DNA of 35,502 nucleotides, taken from positions 1 through 35,502 of the forward strand of contig JANWJK010000095.1 in the NCBI GenBank assembly GCA_025452005.1, written 5' to 3'. Each line of letters begins with the position of its first letter. The stretch's first letter is position 1. Shown in pieces: positions 24,634-33,025 of this stretch. Below the pieces are notes generated by a model that saw only the letters and a list, made by a program, of their open reading frames with translations, did not search any database and was not told the DNA's origin. Source of the DNA: Acetobacteraceae bacterium (lineage in GTDB: Bacteria; Pseudomonadota; Alphaproteobacteria; Acetobacterales; Acetobacteraceae). The position numbers and the translations under genes were made by a program.

Positions 24634-25581
24634 TCACCCGCCTGGTGCACCTTGCGCCTCGACATACAGCGCATAGACCGACTGGCTCGCCGCCATGAAC
24701 AGCCGGTTCCGCTTCGCCCCGCCGAAGCAGACATTGGCGCAGCGCTCTGGCAGCAGGATGCGGCCGATCAGCCTGCCGTCGGGGGCGAACACCGCGACGC
24801 CGTCCTCGCCCTCGCCACCCGAGAAGCCGCACCAGACATTGCCCTCGGTGTCGCAGCGGATGCCGTCCGCGTATCCCTTTGTCGCGAAGAACACTCGGCC
24901 GTTCACCGCCCTGGTGCCATCGACGATGTCATAGACATGCGTGGTCTTGGGTTCCGCCGGCGTGTCCACGACGTACAGAAGCTGCTCGTCCGGCGAGAAC
25001 GCCAGGCCGTTCGGTCGCGCCATGTCGTCGATCGCCACCGTCAGCGCGCCGGTCTTCCCGTCGATACGATACACGCGGTAGGGCAGTTCCGGAGTGCCCT
25101 TGTGCCCCAGGTAGTTGCCGCGGATGCCGGCGCCGTTGTCGCTGAACCAGATCGAGCCGTCGGACTTCACCACCACGTCGTTCGGACCGGTCAGCCGCTT
25201 GCCGTCGAAGCTCTCCGCCAGCACGGTGATCGAGCCGTCATATTCGGTGCGCGTCAGCCGCTGGCTGCCCATCTCGCAGGTAATCAGCCGACCTTGGCGG
25301 TCACGCGTGTTGCCGTTGGCGTAGTGCGACGGCCGTCGGAACACGCTGACCGCGCCGGTCTCCTCGTCCCAGCGCAGGATGCGGTCGTTCGGGATGTCGC
25401 TGACCAGAAGCTGCCGCGTGTCGCCGAGCCATACCGGCCCTTCGGTGAAGCGACAGCCGGTGACGATCCGCTCGATCGCCGCGTGGCCCAACGCGATGCG
25501 GTCGAACCGCGGATCGAGCGACACGATATCAGGGTCCGGATAGCGGATTGGCGCCCCGTTTGCTTCCCAGCGCGTGCCCAT
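24634..25581 (-). CDS. SMP-30/gluconolactonase/LRE family protein
   Basis: Six-bladed beta-propeller lactonase family protein of 315 residues, related to gluconolactonase and SMP-30, which hydrolyse sugar or other lactones with a divalent metal. The ATG at 25581 has AGGAGG upstream. Expected metal ligands are present: Glu47 in FTEGPVW, Asn191 in ARPNGLAFSPDE, Asp239 in GYADGIRCD, plus the substrate Asn134 in LTGPNDVVV. No signal peptide is seen, so it acts in the cytoplasm. Upstream, 86 bp away on the same strand, is a RidA-like gene; downstream, 28 bp away, is the giant kinase. The likely role is sugar-acid catabolism, but the natural substrate is not evident. Confidence 0.9.
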   Translation of the reverse strand: MGTRWEANGAPIRYPDPDIVSLDPRFDRIALGHAAIERIVTGCRFTEGPVWLGDTRQLLVSDIPNDRILRWDEETGAVSVFRRPSHYANGNTRDRQGRLITCEMGSQRLTRTEYDGSITVLAESFDGKRLTGPNDVVVKSDGSIWFSDNGAGIRGNYLGHKGTPELPYRVYRIDGKTGALTVAIDDMARPNGLAFSPDEQLLYVVDTPAEPKTTHVYDIVDGTRAVNGRVFFATKGYADGIRCDTEGNVWCGFSGGEGEDGVAVFAPDGRLIGRILLPERCANVCFGGAKRNRLFMAASQSVYALYVEAQGAPGG

Positions 25582-25667
25582 GGTGCGGTTTCCTCCTGCG
25601 CTTTATTTGCAGGCATTATGACGCGGCCAGGAGGGATGCGACAACCGCGGGCGCCGCTCCGCTGCAA

Positions 25668-26063
25668 CTATGACCGCGTCACCGCGGTGAGATTCATTGT
25701 CAGCAGCACGCCAGGCTTCGGCAGCTCGCTGACAGCAACCACGGTCCGCGCCGGCCGATGCAGTCCCATCACCTCGGCGTATGCCGCATTCATGGCGTCG
25801 AAGTCAGCCATGCTCTTGAGGAAGATGTTGACGTGCACGGTGTGATCGATGTCGGACCCCACAGCCTCCAGCATTACCTTGAACGATTGCAGGATCCGCT
25901 TTGTCTGCGCCCCAACATCGGTTCCTGCCAGTTGCCCCGTCGTCGGGTCAGTGCCAGCCGTGCCGCCGATCCAGATGTGTTCGCCCACCTTGGCAATGTG
26001 GTTGTAGGGACCGATCGGTGTCGGCGTGTTGGGTGGCGTCAGCGTCTCAACGCGCAACGTCAT
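25668..26063 (-). CDS. RidA family protein (YjgF/YER057c/UK114)
   Basis: Protein of 131 residues of the RidA family, whose best-known members hydrolyse reactive enamine/imine intermediates. The ATG at 26063 follows GGGAG six bases upstream. The family core is clear: TPIGPYNHIAKVGEHIWIGG, then QTKRILQSFKVMLEAVG, then MNAAYAEVMGLHRPARTVVA containing the catalytic-type Arg (RPARTVV). The C-terminal strand reads KPGVLLTMNLTAV, where E. coli RidA has the active-site Glu120 in its IEIEAIA segment; here the Glu appears to be replaced. It may therefore belong to a Rid subgroup without deaminase activity. It is the first gene of a probable RidA / SMP-30 / kinase unit and is divergent from the LLM oxidoreductase gene. 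Confidence 0.9.
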   Translation of the reverse strand: MTLRVETLTPPNTPTPIGPYNHIAKVGEHIWIGGTAGTDPTTGQLAGTDVGAQTKRILQSFKVMLEAVGSDIDHTVHVNIFLKSMADFDAMNAAYAEVMGLHRPARTVVAVSELPKPGVLLTMNLTAVTRS

Positions 26064-26181
26064 TGCTTGCTCCCGGTGTCAGTGGCGATCGTCCTGTTCT
26101 CGGATCGCCGAGGCATAACCCCCGTTTCCTCTTGAGCAGGTTGCGCGCATTCTGCGGCGCAGCCACGGAGGAGACAACATC

Positions 26182-27000
26182 ATGCAGCTTGGCATCCATC
26201 TGCCGCACGCCGGCGAACAGGCGACGCCGGCACTGATCCGGCGCCACGCGATCCGCGCCGAGGCGCTGGGGTTCGACGACGTCTGGGTGAGCGAGCACAT
26301 CATCGTGCCGCGTAAGGAGTTCCCGCGCTCGCCGCTGTTCTACGATCCGGTGGTGACGCTGAGTTATGTCGCCGCGGTGACCGAGCGGGTGCGTCTCGGC
26401 ACAACGGTGCTGGTGCTGCCGATGCGTCATCCGCTGCCGCTGGCGAAGGAGCTGGCCACACTGCACAACCTCTCGAACGGGCGGCTGATCCTGGGTGCCG
26501 GCGTGGGCTGGCTGGAGCCGGAGTTCGCCGCGCTCGGTGTGCCGTTCAAGGAGCGCGGCCGGCGGATGGACGAAGGCATCGCGATGATGCGCGCGGTGTG
26601 GACGCAGGACCCGGTGACGTTCGAGGCGAAATACATCCCGGCGAAGATCACCGACTTGACGATGCTGCCGCTGCCGATCAGTCACATTCCGCTGTGGATC
26701 GGCGGCAGCTCGGACGCGGCGCTGAAGCGCACCGCGCGCATCGCCGATGGCTGGCATGGCAGCCGCGAGACGCCGGAGGAGGCCGCACCGATCGTGCAGC
26801 GTCTGCGCGCAGCGCGGCCGGAGGGGTTCACCGTCTCGATGCGAATCCAGTGGAACGGCAAGGACCAGGGCGAGCTGCGTGACCGGCTTGCGGCATACAA
26901 GGCGGTGGGCGTGCAGCACGTGTTGATAGCGCCGGTGAACCGCGAGGTGGATGACTGGGACGAGGTGATCGAGGGCGCGGGGCGGATGGTAGGGGCATAG
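26182..27000 (+). CDS. LLM class (luciferase-like) F420-dependent-type oxidoreductase
   Basis: TIM-barrel oxidoreductase of 272 residues in the bacterial luciferase-like superfamily, TIGR03619-like subgroup. The ATG at 26182 has GGAGGAG about 9 bases upstream. Landmarks are MQLGIHLPHAGEQATP at the start, GFDDVWVSEHIIVP, TERVRLGTTVLVLPMRHPLP, the cofactor loop GRLILGAGVGWLEPEFAALG, and PLWIGGSSDAALKRTARIAD. Proteins of this subgroup are annotated as F420-dependent, but members in alphaproteobacteria may use FMN, so the cofactor is an open question; no F420 synthesis genes are in this window. The next gene starts 3 bp after the stop, so they are very probably cotranscribed. Substrate unknown. 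Confidence 0.88.
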   Translation: MQLGIHLPHAGEQATPALIRRHAIRAEALGFDDVWVSEHIIVPRKEFPRSPLFYDPVVTLSYVAAVTERVRLGTTVLVLPMRHPLPLAKELATLHNLSNGRLILGAGVGWLEPEFAALGVPFKERGRRMDEGIAMMRAVWTQDPVTFEAKYIPAKITDLTMLPLPISHIPLWIGGSSDAALKRTARIADGWHGSRETPEEAAPIVQRLRAARPEGFTVSMRIQWNGKDQGELRDRLAAYKAVGVQHVLIAPVNREVDDWDEVIEGAGRMVGA

Positions 27001-27003
27001 GAG

Positions 27004-27729
27004 ATGGCGACCTGTCTCGATTACGCGAAGATTGCGTACGCCGCGTACTTCACCGGCCCCGGACAATATTACGAGGAACCGTCCGGTCACATGGTGGACG
27101 ACTGGGTGGTCCAGCAGTGGGAGACCGGCACGCTGTTCGGGGATGGCTTCCAGGGCGGGATCTGGCAGTCCGCGAACGACGTCGTGGTCGGCTGCTGTGG
27201 CACCAATCCGCAACAGAAGGGGAAACTGCTCAGCGATCTGGGCGCTGACCTGCGCATCGGGTTGCGCATCCTGCCGAACCAGGCAAGTTCCGCGCGCCAG
27301 ATGGTCAAGGCCGCGAAGGACATCGCCGCGGGGCGCCGGGTTTCGGTGACCGGCCACTCGCTGGGCGGCGGGCTCGCGCAAGTCATGGGCGTCTGGGAAG
27401 AAGTTCCATTCGTGACCTTCAATGCTCCCGCGATGAAGAACGTCGTGAGGGCCGCGAACATCAACATCTTCAAGCCGATGATGATGGTGCGCACCCTGAA
27501 GGCGCAAAGCCCCGATGACACGGTCGGAGTGGATTTCCGGATTCGCGGGTTGGGCCTCGACGGGATCGTACGTAACGACCTTGTGAGCGCTCACGGCGTG
27601 GCGGGCGGACATATCGGAATGGTCGTCGATTTGCCTGCGGCCAGCAGCACGGGTGCCCATGGCAAGAACACCTGCTGGCAGGCGGTGTTGGCGACGGATT
27701 GGGCCAATATCGATCCCTTCGGGGCATAA
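27004..27729 (+). CDS. Alpha/beta hydrolase, class 3 lipase-like
   Basis: Protein of 241 residues. The nucleophile elbow VTGHSLGGGLAQVMG places the catalytic Ser at 119. Upstream, DVVVGCCGTNPQQKGKLLSD matches the oxyanion/first-strand region of class 3 lipases ('GT' followed by 'DL..D'). AQSPDDTVG is a candidate acidic element and AHGVAGGHIGMVVDLP a candidate catalytic His region. There is no signal peptide or membrane span, so it is cytoplasmic unless exported by another route such as a type VI system; no such genes are visible. The gene begins 3 bp after the LLM oxidoreductase stop, with ribosome-site options AGGGG or TAGGAG. It precedes a His-rich membrane protein gene by about 100 bp and may belong with the lipid-related genes downstream. 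Substrate unknown. Confidence 0.72.
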   Translation: MATCLDYAKIAYAAYFTGPGQYYEEPSGHMVDDWVVQQWETGTLFGDGFQGGIWQSANDVVVGCCGTNPQQKGKLLSDLGADLRIGLRILPNQASSARQMVKAAKDIAAGRRVSVTGHSLGGGLAQVMGVWEEVPFVTFNAPAMKNVVRAANINIFKPMMMVRTLKAQSPDDTVGVDFRIRGLGLDGIVRNDLVSAHGVAGGHIGMVVDLPAASSTGAHGKNTCWQAVLATDWANIDPFGA

Positions 27730-27831
27730 TTGGCGCCCAGGTGCCGGTTTCACAAAACCATAACGTGTCACATCGCAAAACCGATGCGAGTCTTGTGCGG
27801 GTTGCGGATTCGCGTGGAGGGGTTGGCAAGG

Positions 27832-28476
27832 ATGGCGATGACCGGCTTTATGGAGGACCTGAAGGTCCAGCGGTGGGACGATCATCGCTATTATCACCAC
27901 AGCCGGATCAATCAGTCCCTCCATCTGCTCAGCGCGATGAGTTTCGTTTGCGCCTACGTGCTCGCATTCAAGGAGCCAGCTATGGCGGCCCTGATCGGAT
28001 GGCTGGTGGCCATGGTCAGCCGGCAGATCGGGCACCTGTTCTTCGAGCCCAAAGGCTACGACTTCGCCAACGAGGCAACGCACGAATACAAGGAGGCGAT
28101 CAAGGTTGGCTATAACCTGCGTCGCAAGATCGTTCTCTTGACGATCTGGGCGCTGTCACCGCTGCTGCTGTTCGTTGATCCGACGCTCCTGCACACTGTC
28201 AGCCCGCATCGAACCCTGGGCGAGTTCGCGCGGCACGTCGGCTACCTGTGGCTGGTACTCGGTATCGGCGGGCTGCTGTTTCGCACCGTGCATCTTTTCA
28301 AGATCAGGGATGTCCAGACCGGACTGGTCTGGGCAACCAAGATCCTCACCGACCCGTTCCACGATATAAAGCTGTACTACCGCGCCCCCGGCCGCCTGTT
28401 GCGCGGCGAACTCTTCGCGGACGCAACGTCGATGGCACATCCAGGCTGCCTGCAAGAGTCAGCGAGCGTCAGGTAA
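27832..28476 (+). CDS. His-rich multi-span membrane protein, possibly Mpo1/DUF962-like
   Basis: Membrane protein of about 214 residues. The track starts at a TTG (27730); the ATG at 27832, with GGAGG upstream, is more likely, though the ATG at 27838 is also possible. An N-terminal soluble segment carries a histidine array, DHRYYHHSRINQSLHLLSA, immediately before two hydrophobic segments (FVCAYVLAF and MAALIGWLVAMV). A second conserved-looking motif, RQIGHLFFEPKG, follows, then two more membrane segments (VLLTIWALSPLLLFV and GYLWLVLGIGGLLF) and a C-terminal DPFHDIKLYYRAPGRLLRG. The H...N..LH and Q.GH..FE arrangement resembles the Mpo1/DUF962 family, a membrane iron dioxygenase acting on 2-hydroxy fatty acids, but the similarity is by eye and distant. 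The 3' end overlaps the aminotransferase gene by 18 bp. Confidence 0.55.
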   Translation: MAMTGFMEDLKVQRWDDHRYYHHSRINQSLHLLSAMSFVCAYVLAFKEPAMAALIGWLVAMVSRQIGHLFFEPKGYDFANEATHEYKEAIKVGYNLRRKIVLLTIWALSPLLLFVDPTLLHTVSPHRTLGEFARHVGYLWLVLGIGGLLFRTVHLFKIRDVQTGLVWATKILTDPFHDIKLYYRAPGRLLRGELFADATSMAHPGCLQESASVR

Positions 28477-30153
28477 CGCCCGGGCGCGCACACCGAGCCG
28501 CGCACGGTAGTTGGCCAGAATCTCGCGAAGCACCTGTTGCCTGATCGACTTGTTGCTGCTCGCCGGGCCGCTCCACCACCAACCGTCCCGGTCCATCGCT
28601 TTTGTCGCAGCGAGGAACCGGTCCATGACGGCCGCGAAGTCGGCATCGCTGTAATTCAGGCTGAAGATGAGCCGCCCGGTACCCACCCAGCTCAGCACGA
28701 GGCCTTCGCCGCGAAGGTAATATTGCAGCATCCAGTTGTAACGCGACGGACGCGTGTAGCAAACGACCCAGATCGACGAGAAATTCGCCACCCGCACCGG
28801 GAGATTCTCCTCGGCCAGACGGCGGTTCATGCATTCGGCCCGCCTGTTCCAAAGCTCATCGAGCCCTTCATACAGCCGCAGCATCGCAGGCGTTGCCATG
28901 CGATGGAGAAACTCGTTCATCGCGCCAATGACGTAGGGATGCGCGTTGAAGGTGCCCCGCGCCAGGCAGACATCGGCCGGCCGATCGTCCCTGAATCGCT
29001 TCATCCATTCGTGGCGTCCGCACACCACGCCGACCGGAAGTCCACCTCCGAGCGTCTTTCCGTAGGTGACAAGATCGGCCTGGACGCCGAAATACTCCTG
29101 CGCCCCGCCAAGCGCCACGCGGAAGCCAACGAAGACCTCATCGAAGATCAAGGCGATCTTGCGTTCGGTGCACACCGTCCGGAGTTGCCGCAGCCAGCGC
29201 GTATAGGCCTGGCGATCGAAATGCGCTGCCCTTCCGCTGTCTACCAGCGACGAATCGGCTGGCGCGGCAGCATTCGGGTGCAGTGCCTGGAGCGGATTGA
29301 CGAGCACGCAGGCGATATCGCGGCGCGTGCGAAGCACATGCAGCGCGCGCTCGGACATTTCTGCCAGAGTGTAGGTCTCGCGCACGGCCGAAGGATTGCC
29401 TATGCCGGGCTGAACGTCGCTCCACCAGCCATGATAGGCGCCGGCGAAGCGCACAATGTGCGAGCGACGGGTATGATACCGCGCAAGCCGCACCGCCTGC
29501 ATCACCGCTTCGGTGCCCGACATGTGGAACGACACCTCGTCCAACCCGGAGATCTGGCGGATTCGTTCGATGTTATAGGCGACGATCGGATGGTAGGCGC
29601 CCAGCACTGGCCCAAGATCGCGCACCCGCTCCGCACCGCCTGCGATGCACGCCTTGTAGAAATCATAACCGAAAAGATTGACGCCGTAGGAGTTGGCAAC
29701 GTCGTACAGGACATTGCCGTCGGCATCGCTGACCGTGACGCCATCGGACGACTGCAGGATGGAACCAGAGGCCAGGTGCTCACGCACGTAGCGGCTGAAC
29801 TGGAAGGGAACCCGATAGGCGGACGTGAACTGAAGGTCGGAAGCGCCGCTCCGGAGCTGGGCAGTCAGCGCACTGGTCCGTGCAAACCGCTCGCTATAGA
29901 TCGCGGCAAGCCGCACAAAGCCATCGCGCCGTCGGATCGCGATGTCCTCCGGCGGATCGTCCGAACGGAAGAACCGATGTTCGTCGTACTCATAGAATGG
30001 CACCAGCGATGCGATCAGTCGTGCGAGACGAGTGTGTCCCGCAAGCGACCAGTGCTTCGCTCGCGACAATTCTATGCGTCGCTTGAGTTTGAGGACCGGA
30101 AAACTGAGCACCGCCGCACCGGCGGCATAGGCTGCGAGCATCGTCATTTCCAT
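28459..30153 (-). CDS. Class III (GSA-type) PLP aminotransferase with N-terminal membrane anchor
   Basis: Protein of 564 residues, longer than the usual 430 for glutamate-1-semialdehyde-aminomutase relatives. The extra 110 residues at the N-terminus begin with a hydrophobic segment (MLAAYAAGAAVLSFPVLKLK), a likely membrane anchor, followed by a basic linker and YDEHRFFRSDDPPEDIA. The catalytic domain shows MSGTEAVMQAVRLAR for PLP phosphate, GAYHGWW, IFDEVFVGFR with Asp338, and the PLP lysine Lys366 in TYGKTLGGGLPVG. The C-terminus is unusual for a GSA type (YNWMLQYYLRGEGLVLSW). It is divergent from a phosphatidylserine decarboxylase gene with only 38 bp between start codons, and convergent with the His-rich membrane protein. 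Membrane anchoring next to lipid genes suggests a lipid-linked amino group or aldehyde as substrate; this is inference. Confidence 0.85.
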   Translation of the reverse strand: MEMTMLAAYAAGAAVLSFPVLKLKRRIELSRAKHWSLAGHTRLARLIASLVPFYEYDEHRFFRSDDPPEDIAIRRRDGFVRLAAIYSERFARTSALTAQLRSGASDLQFTSAYRVPFQFSRYVREHLASGSILQSSDGVTVSDADGNVLYDVANSYGVNLFGYDFYKACIAGGAERVRDLGPVLGAYHPIVAYNIERIRQISGLDEVSFHMSGTEAVMQAVRLARYHTRRSHIVRFAGAYHGWWSDVQPGIGNPSAVRETYTLAEMSERALHVLRTRRDIACVLVNPLQALHPNAAAPADSSLVDSGRAAHFDRQAYTRWLRQLRTVCTERKIALIFDEVFVGFRVALGGAQEYFGVQADLVTYGKTLGGGLPVGVVCGRHEWMKRFRDDRPADVCLARGTFNAHPYVIGAMNEFLHRMATPAMLRLYEGLDELWNRRAECMNRRLAEENLPVRVANFSSIWVVCYTRPSRYNWMLQYYLRGEGLVLSWVGTGRLIFSLNYSDADFAAVMDRFLAATKAMDRDGWWWSGPASSNKSIRQQVLREILANYRARLGVRARALPDAR

Positions 30154-30191
30154 CGCCGTCGAATCGCTCCATCCGGCAAGATGCCAATATC

Positions 30192-31085
30192 ATGAAAGCG
30201 CTGCGCTCCGCGATTGCCACGATCATTCGTCATGAAGACGTCAACTTTCTGCTGACCAACCGCATCCCAAGACGCCTCGCCACCCGCCTGTTCGGCTGGT
30301 TCAGCCAACTGGAGCATCCACTGGTTCGCGATCTGTCGATCGGCGTCTGGCGCCGTTTCGCCGATCTCGATCTGGACGAGGCGCGAGAGCACCGCTTCCG
30401 CAGCCTGCATGACTGCTTCATCCGGCGGCTACGAGACGGTGTGCGCCCGATCGATCCCGACCCGGCGCTTCTCGTCAGTCCTTGCGATGCGATTGTCGGG
30501 GCATCCGGCTCGGTTCTGGGCGATCAGGTCATGCAGATAAAAGGCTTTCCCTATCAACTGCGAGACCTGCTCACGGACGAGCAACACGCCAAGATCTACC
30601 GGGACGGCTGCTACGTGACGCTGCGGCTCACGTCGGCAATGTACCACCGCTTTCATGCGCCGCATGACTGCAATGTCGAATGCGTCACCTATGTCTCCGG
30701 CGATACGTGGAACGTCAATCCTATTGCGCTCGAACGCGTCGAGCGCCTGTTCTGCAAGAACGAGCGAGCGGCAATCAAGGTCAGGCTCTCCCGTACCGGT
30801 CATCCCATCACCCTGGTTCCCGTCGCTGCGATACTGGTGGCAAGCATTCGCCTCAACTTCCTCGGCCCGTGCAACGACGTCCGTCGCGGCGGCCCACGAA
30901 CAACGGAACTAAATGTGCCGTTGGCAAAAGGCGAGGAGATGGGCTGGTTCCAGCATGGCTCGACGATCATCGTCTTCGCACCGCATGGCTTCACCCTGGC
31001 GGAAGGCATCCGCCAGGGTTGCAGAATCCGCGTCGGAGAGCCGCTCATGCGACTGCCTCCCGCCACATCCGCCGCCAGCCGGTGA
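30192..31085 (+). CDS. Phosphatidylserine decarboxylase family protein
   Basis: Pyruvoyl-dependent decarboxylase of 297 residues, which converts phosphatidylserine to phosphatidylethanolamine at the membrane. The self-cleavage site is intact: GWFQHGSTIIVFAP with Ser257, which becomes the pyruvoyl group, at the position of the LGST motif of the E. coli enzyme. Other active-site elements are SPCDAIVGASG with Asp99 and MYHRFHAPHDC with His152 and His155. The family LNPVNP-type region reads DTWNVNPIAL. The N-terminus lacks a clear membrane span. The ATG at 30192 has only a weak ribosome site. The gene is headed away from a membrane-anchored aminotransferase gene, with 38 bp between them. It could be the housekeeping enzyme or a paralogue for a special lipid; seeing whether the genome has a second psd would tell. 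Confidence 0.9.
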   Translation: MKALRSAIATIIRHEDVNFLLTNRIPRRLATRLFGWFSQLEHPLVRDLSIGVWRRFADLDLDEAREHRFRSLHDCFIRRLRDGVRPIDPDPALLVSPCDAIVGASGSVLGDQVMQIKGFPYQLRDLLTDEQHAKIYRDGCYVTLRLTSAMYHRFHAPHDCNVECVTYVSGDTWNVNPIALERVERLFCKNERAAIKVRLSRTGHPITLVPVAAILVASIRLNFLGPCNDVRRGGPRTTELNVPLAKGEEMGWFQHGSTIIVFAPHGFTLAEGIRQGCRIRVGEPLMRLPPATSAASR

Positions 31086-31233
31086 CGCCCTCGTCAGATC
31101 TCGACTTGGCTCATCGGTTCTGATCACCGGCCGCAGCCACGCGCGCCGTTCTTACCGGCGACACTGCACCGCTGGCGCGTGAGGGTACCCCGAACGACGG
31201 AGGTCACGGGTGCAGCGGTCCGTGAGGAAAACC

Positions 31234-31638
31234 TTATGGCCCACTACGCGCGAGGTAGTCTGCTGGCCGCAGAACAGATATGCCGCGCCACGGATGCAGG
31301 ATCAGCAGGTCGTGATCGCTGGAGACGACCGTGTGTGCCTCGGCCGCTACAGCGAGTTCGAGATACTTATTGTCGCTGGGGTCTCGACAATCGGTCACGA
31401 CGACCGAAGGTTCGAACCAATAAGTTCCCGACACAAGCTGATCCAGCAGATCCGCACGCAGGACCGGATCGACAAAACGCGCCAAACGTGGCCGGTGAAG
31501 AACGTCGAATAGTTCATCCAATACATGCTGCGACATCGCGATCGTATCGATCGCCCGTGCCTTTTCCAGTGCCCGGTAGGGTGCGCCAGTGTCATCCATT
31601 GCGGCGCTGACGAGCGCTGATGCATCGAAGACGATCAG
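31234..31638 (-). CDS. PIN-domain toxin of a toxin-antitoxin pair; apparent CTG start
   Basis: Putative ribonuclease toxin, 134 residues if translation begins at CTG 31638. The track starts at ATG 31599 (121 residues), but in-frame sequence upstream reads LIVFDASALVSAA, the first PIN strand with its first catalytic Asp, and no ATG, GTG or TTG lies between the preceding stop codon and the ATG. The CTG overlaps the antitoxin stop as CTGA, the geometry normally seen as ATGA. Later PIN residues are present: VLDELFDVL with the conserved Glu, DCRDPSDNKYLELAV with Asp, and SSDHDLLIL. The family matches the COG1569 type. Either the toxin uses a rare CTG start, or the start codon has mutated and the protein is truncated and inactive. 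It lies on the minus strand after the antitoxin. Confidence 0.78.
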   Translation of the reverse strand: MIVFDASALVSAAMDDTGAPYRALEKARAIDTIAMSQHVLDELFDVLHRPRLARFVDPVLRADLLDQLVSGTYWFEPSVVVTDCRDPSDNKYLELAVAAEAHTVVSSDHDLLILHPWRGISVLRPADYLARSGP

Positions 31639-31874
31639 CGGGTTCGCTCGACCTTGTGAGCGGCGAGCTCAGCCTCCAGCGTCTCCGCGGTCAACCCCTT
31701 CGCCTTTGCCTCTGTACCAAGTTTCCGCATTGCCTCGAGCAGAAGATCCTGACCTGGCTGGGGTCGGAGGATACGGCTGACTATACGGCCCACGGCTTCC
31801 CGCTTACGCTCATCCGTGAGAGCGACCGCGGCCTCGGCTTCCACGGGAATAACGATGTCGACGGTGTCCGCCAT
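31635..31874 (-). CDS. Antitoxin partner of the PIN toxin
   Basis: Small protein of 79 residues located directly upstream of the PIN toxin gene, with its stop codon overlapping the toxin's in-frame CTG. The ATG at 31874 has GGAGG 5-6 bases upstream. The sequence is strongly charged with an alternating N-terminal strand (VDIVIPVEAEAAVALTDERK) and a helical C-terminal half rich in Ala, Glu and Lys (LAAHKVERTR at the end). I do not recognise a named DNA-binding fold. Position and size make it the cognate antitoxin. A perfect 12-bp palindrome at 31885-31896 lies just upstream and is a candidate operator. Confidence 0.72.
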   Translation of the reverse strand: MADTVDIVIPVEAEAAVALTDERKREAVGRIVSRILRPQPGQDLLLEAMRKLGTEAKAKGLTAETLEAELAAHKVERTR

Positions 31875-31884
31875 GTGTGCCTCC

Positions 31885-31896
31885 TATCGATCGATA
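31885..31896. promoter_or_regulatory. Perfect palindrome, candidate operator of the toxin-antitoxin unit
   Basis: TATCGATCGATA is an exact 12-bp palindrome immediately 5' of the GGAGG ribosome site of the antitoxin gene. A TATTAT hexamer overlapping its upstream side on the minus strand could be a -10 element. Toxin-antitoxin operons are usually autoregulated through such palindromes, so this is a plausible binding site. No experimental or comparative support is available here. Confidence 0.45.
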
Positions 31897-31919
31897 ATAC
31901 AGGACGATACTCGCCCGAC

Positions 31920-33002
<1,083 letters not shown>

Positions 33003-33005
<3 letters not shown>

Positions 33006-33025
33006 GCACTATAATCTGGCGACGA
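33003..33025 (+). promoter_or_regulatory. TATAAT box and possible leaderless start of the amrBA fusion
   Basis: A consensus -10 hexamer TATAAT lies at 33010-33015 on the plus strand, nine bases before the ATG at 33025. RNA started at the usual distance would begin at or next to that ATG, so the fused amrB-amrA message could be leaderless. A partial -35 match (TTCAAT, 32988-32993) is 16 bases upstream of the hexamer. No ribosome site precedes the ATG. The same segment overlaps the start codon of amrS on the other strand, so both genes cannot initiate independently without interference. Confidence 0.45.

Noticed and set aside
27730-27831. Upstream TTG extension of the His-rich membrane protein
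   Set aside because: TTG start directly after the lipase stop without a ribosome site; the extension lacks hydrophobic or signal features and ATG 27832 has GGAGG upstream.
26047-28083. 678-residue minus-strand ORF
   Set aside because: Shadow of the LLM oxidoreductase, lipase-like and His-rich membrane genes, all of which have motifs and ribosome sites.
28537-30195. 552-residue plus-strand ORF
   Set aside because: Shadow of the class III aminotransferase, which has intact PLP motifs.
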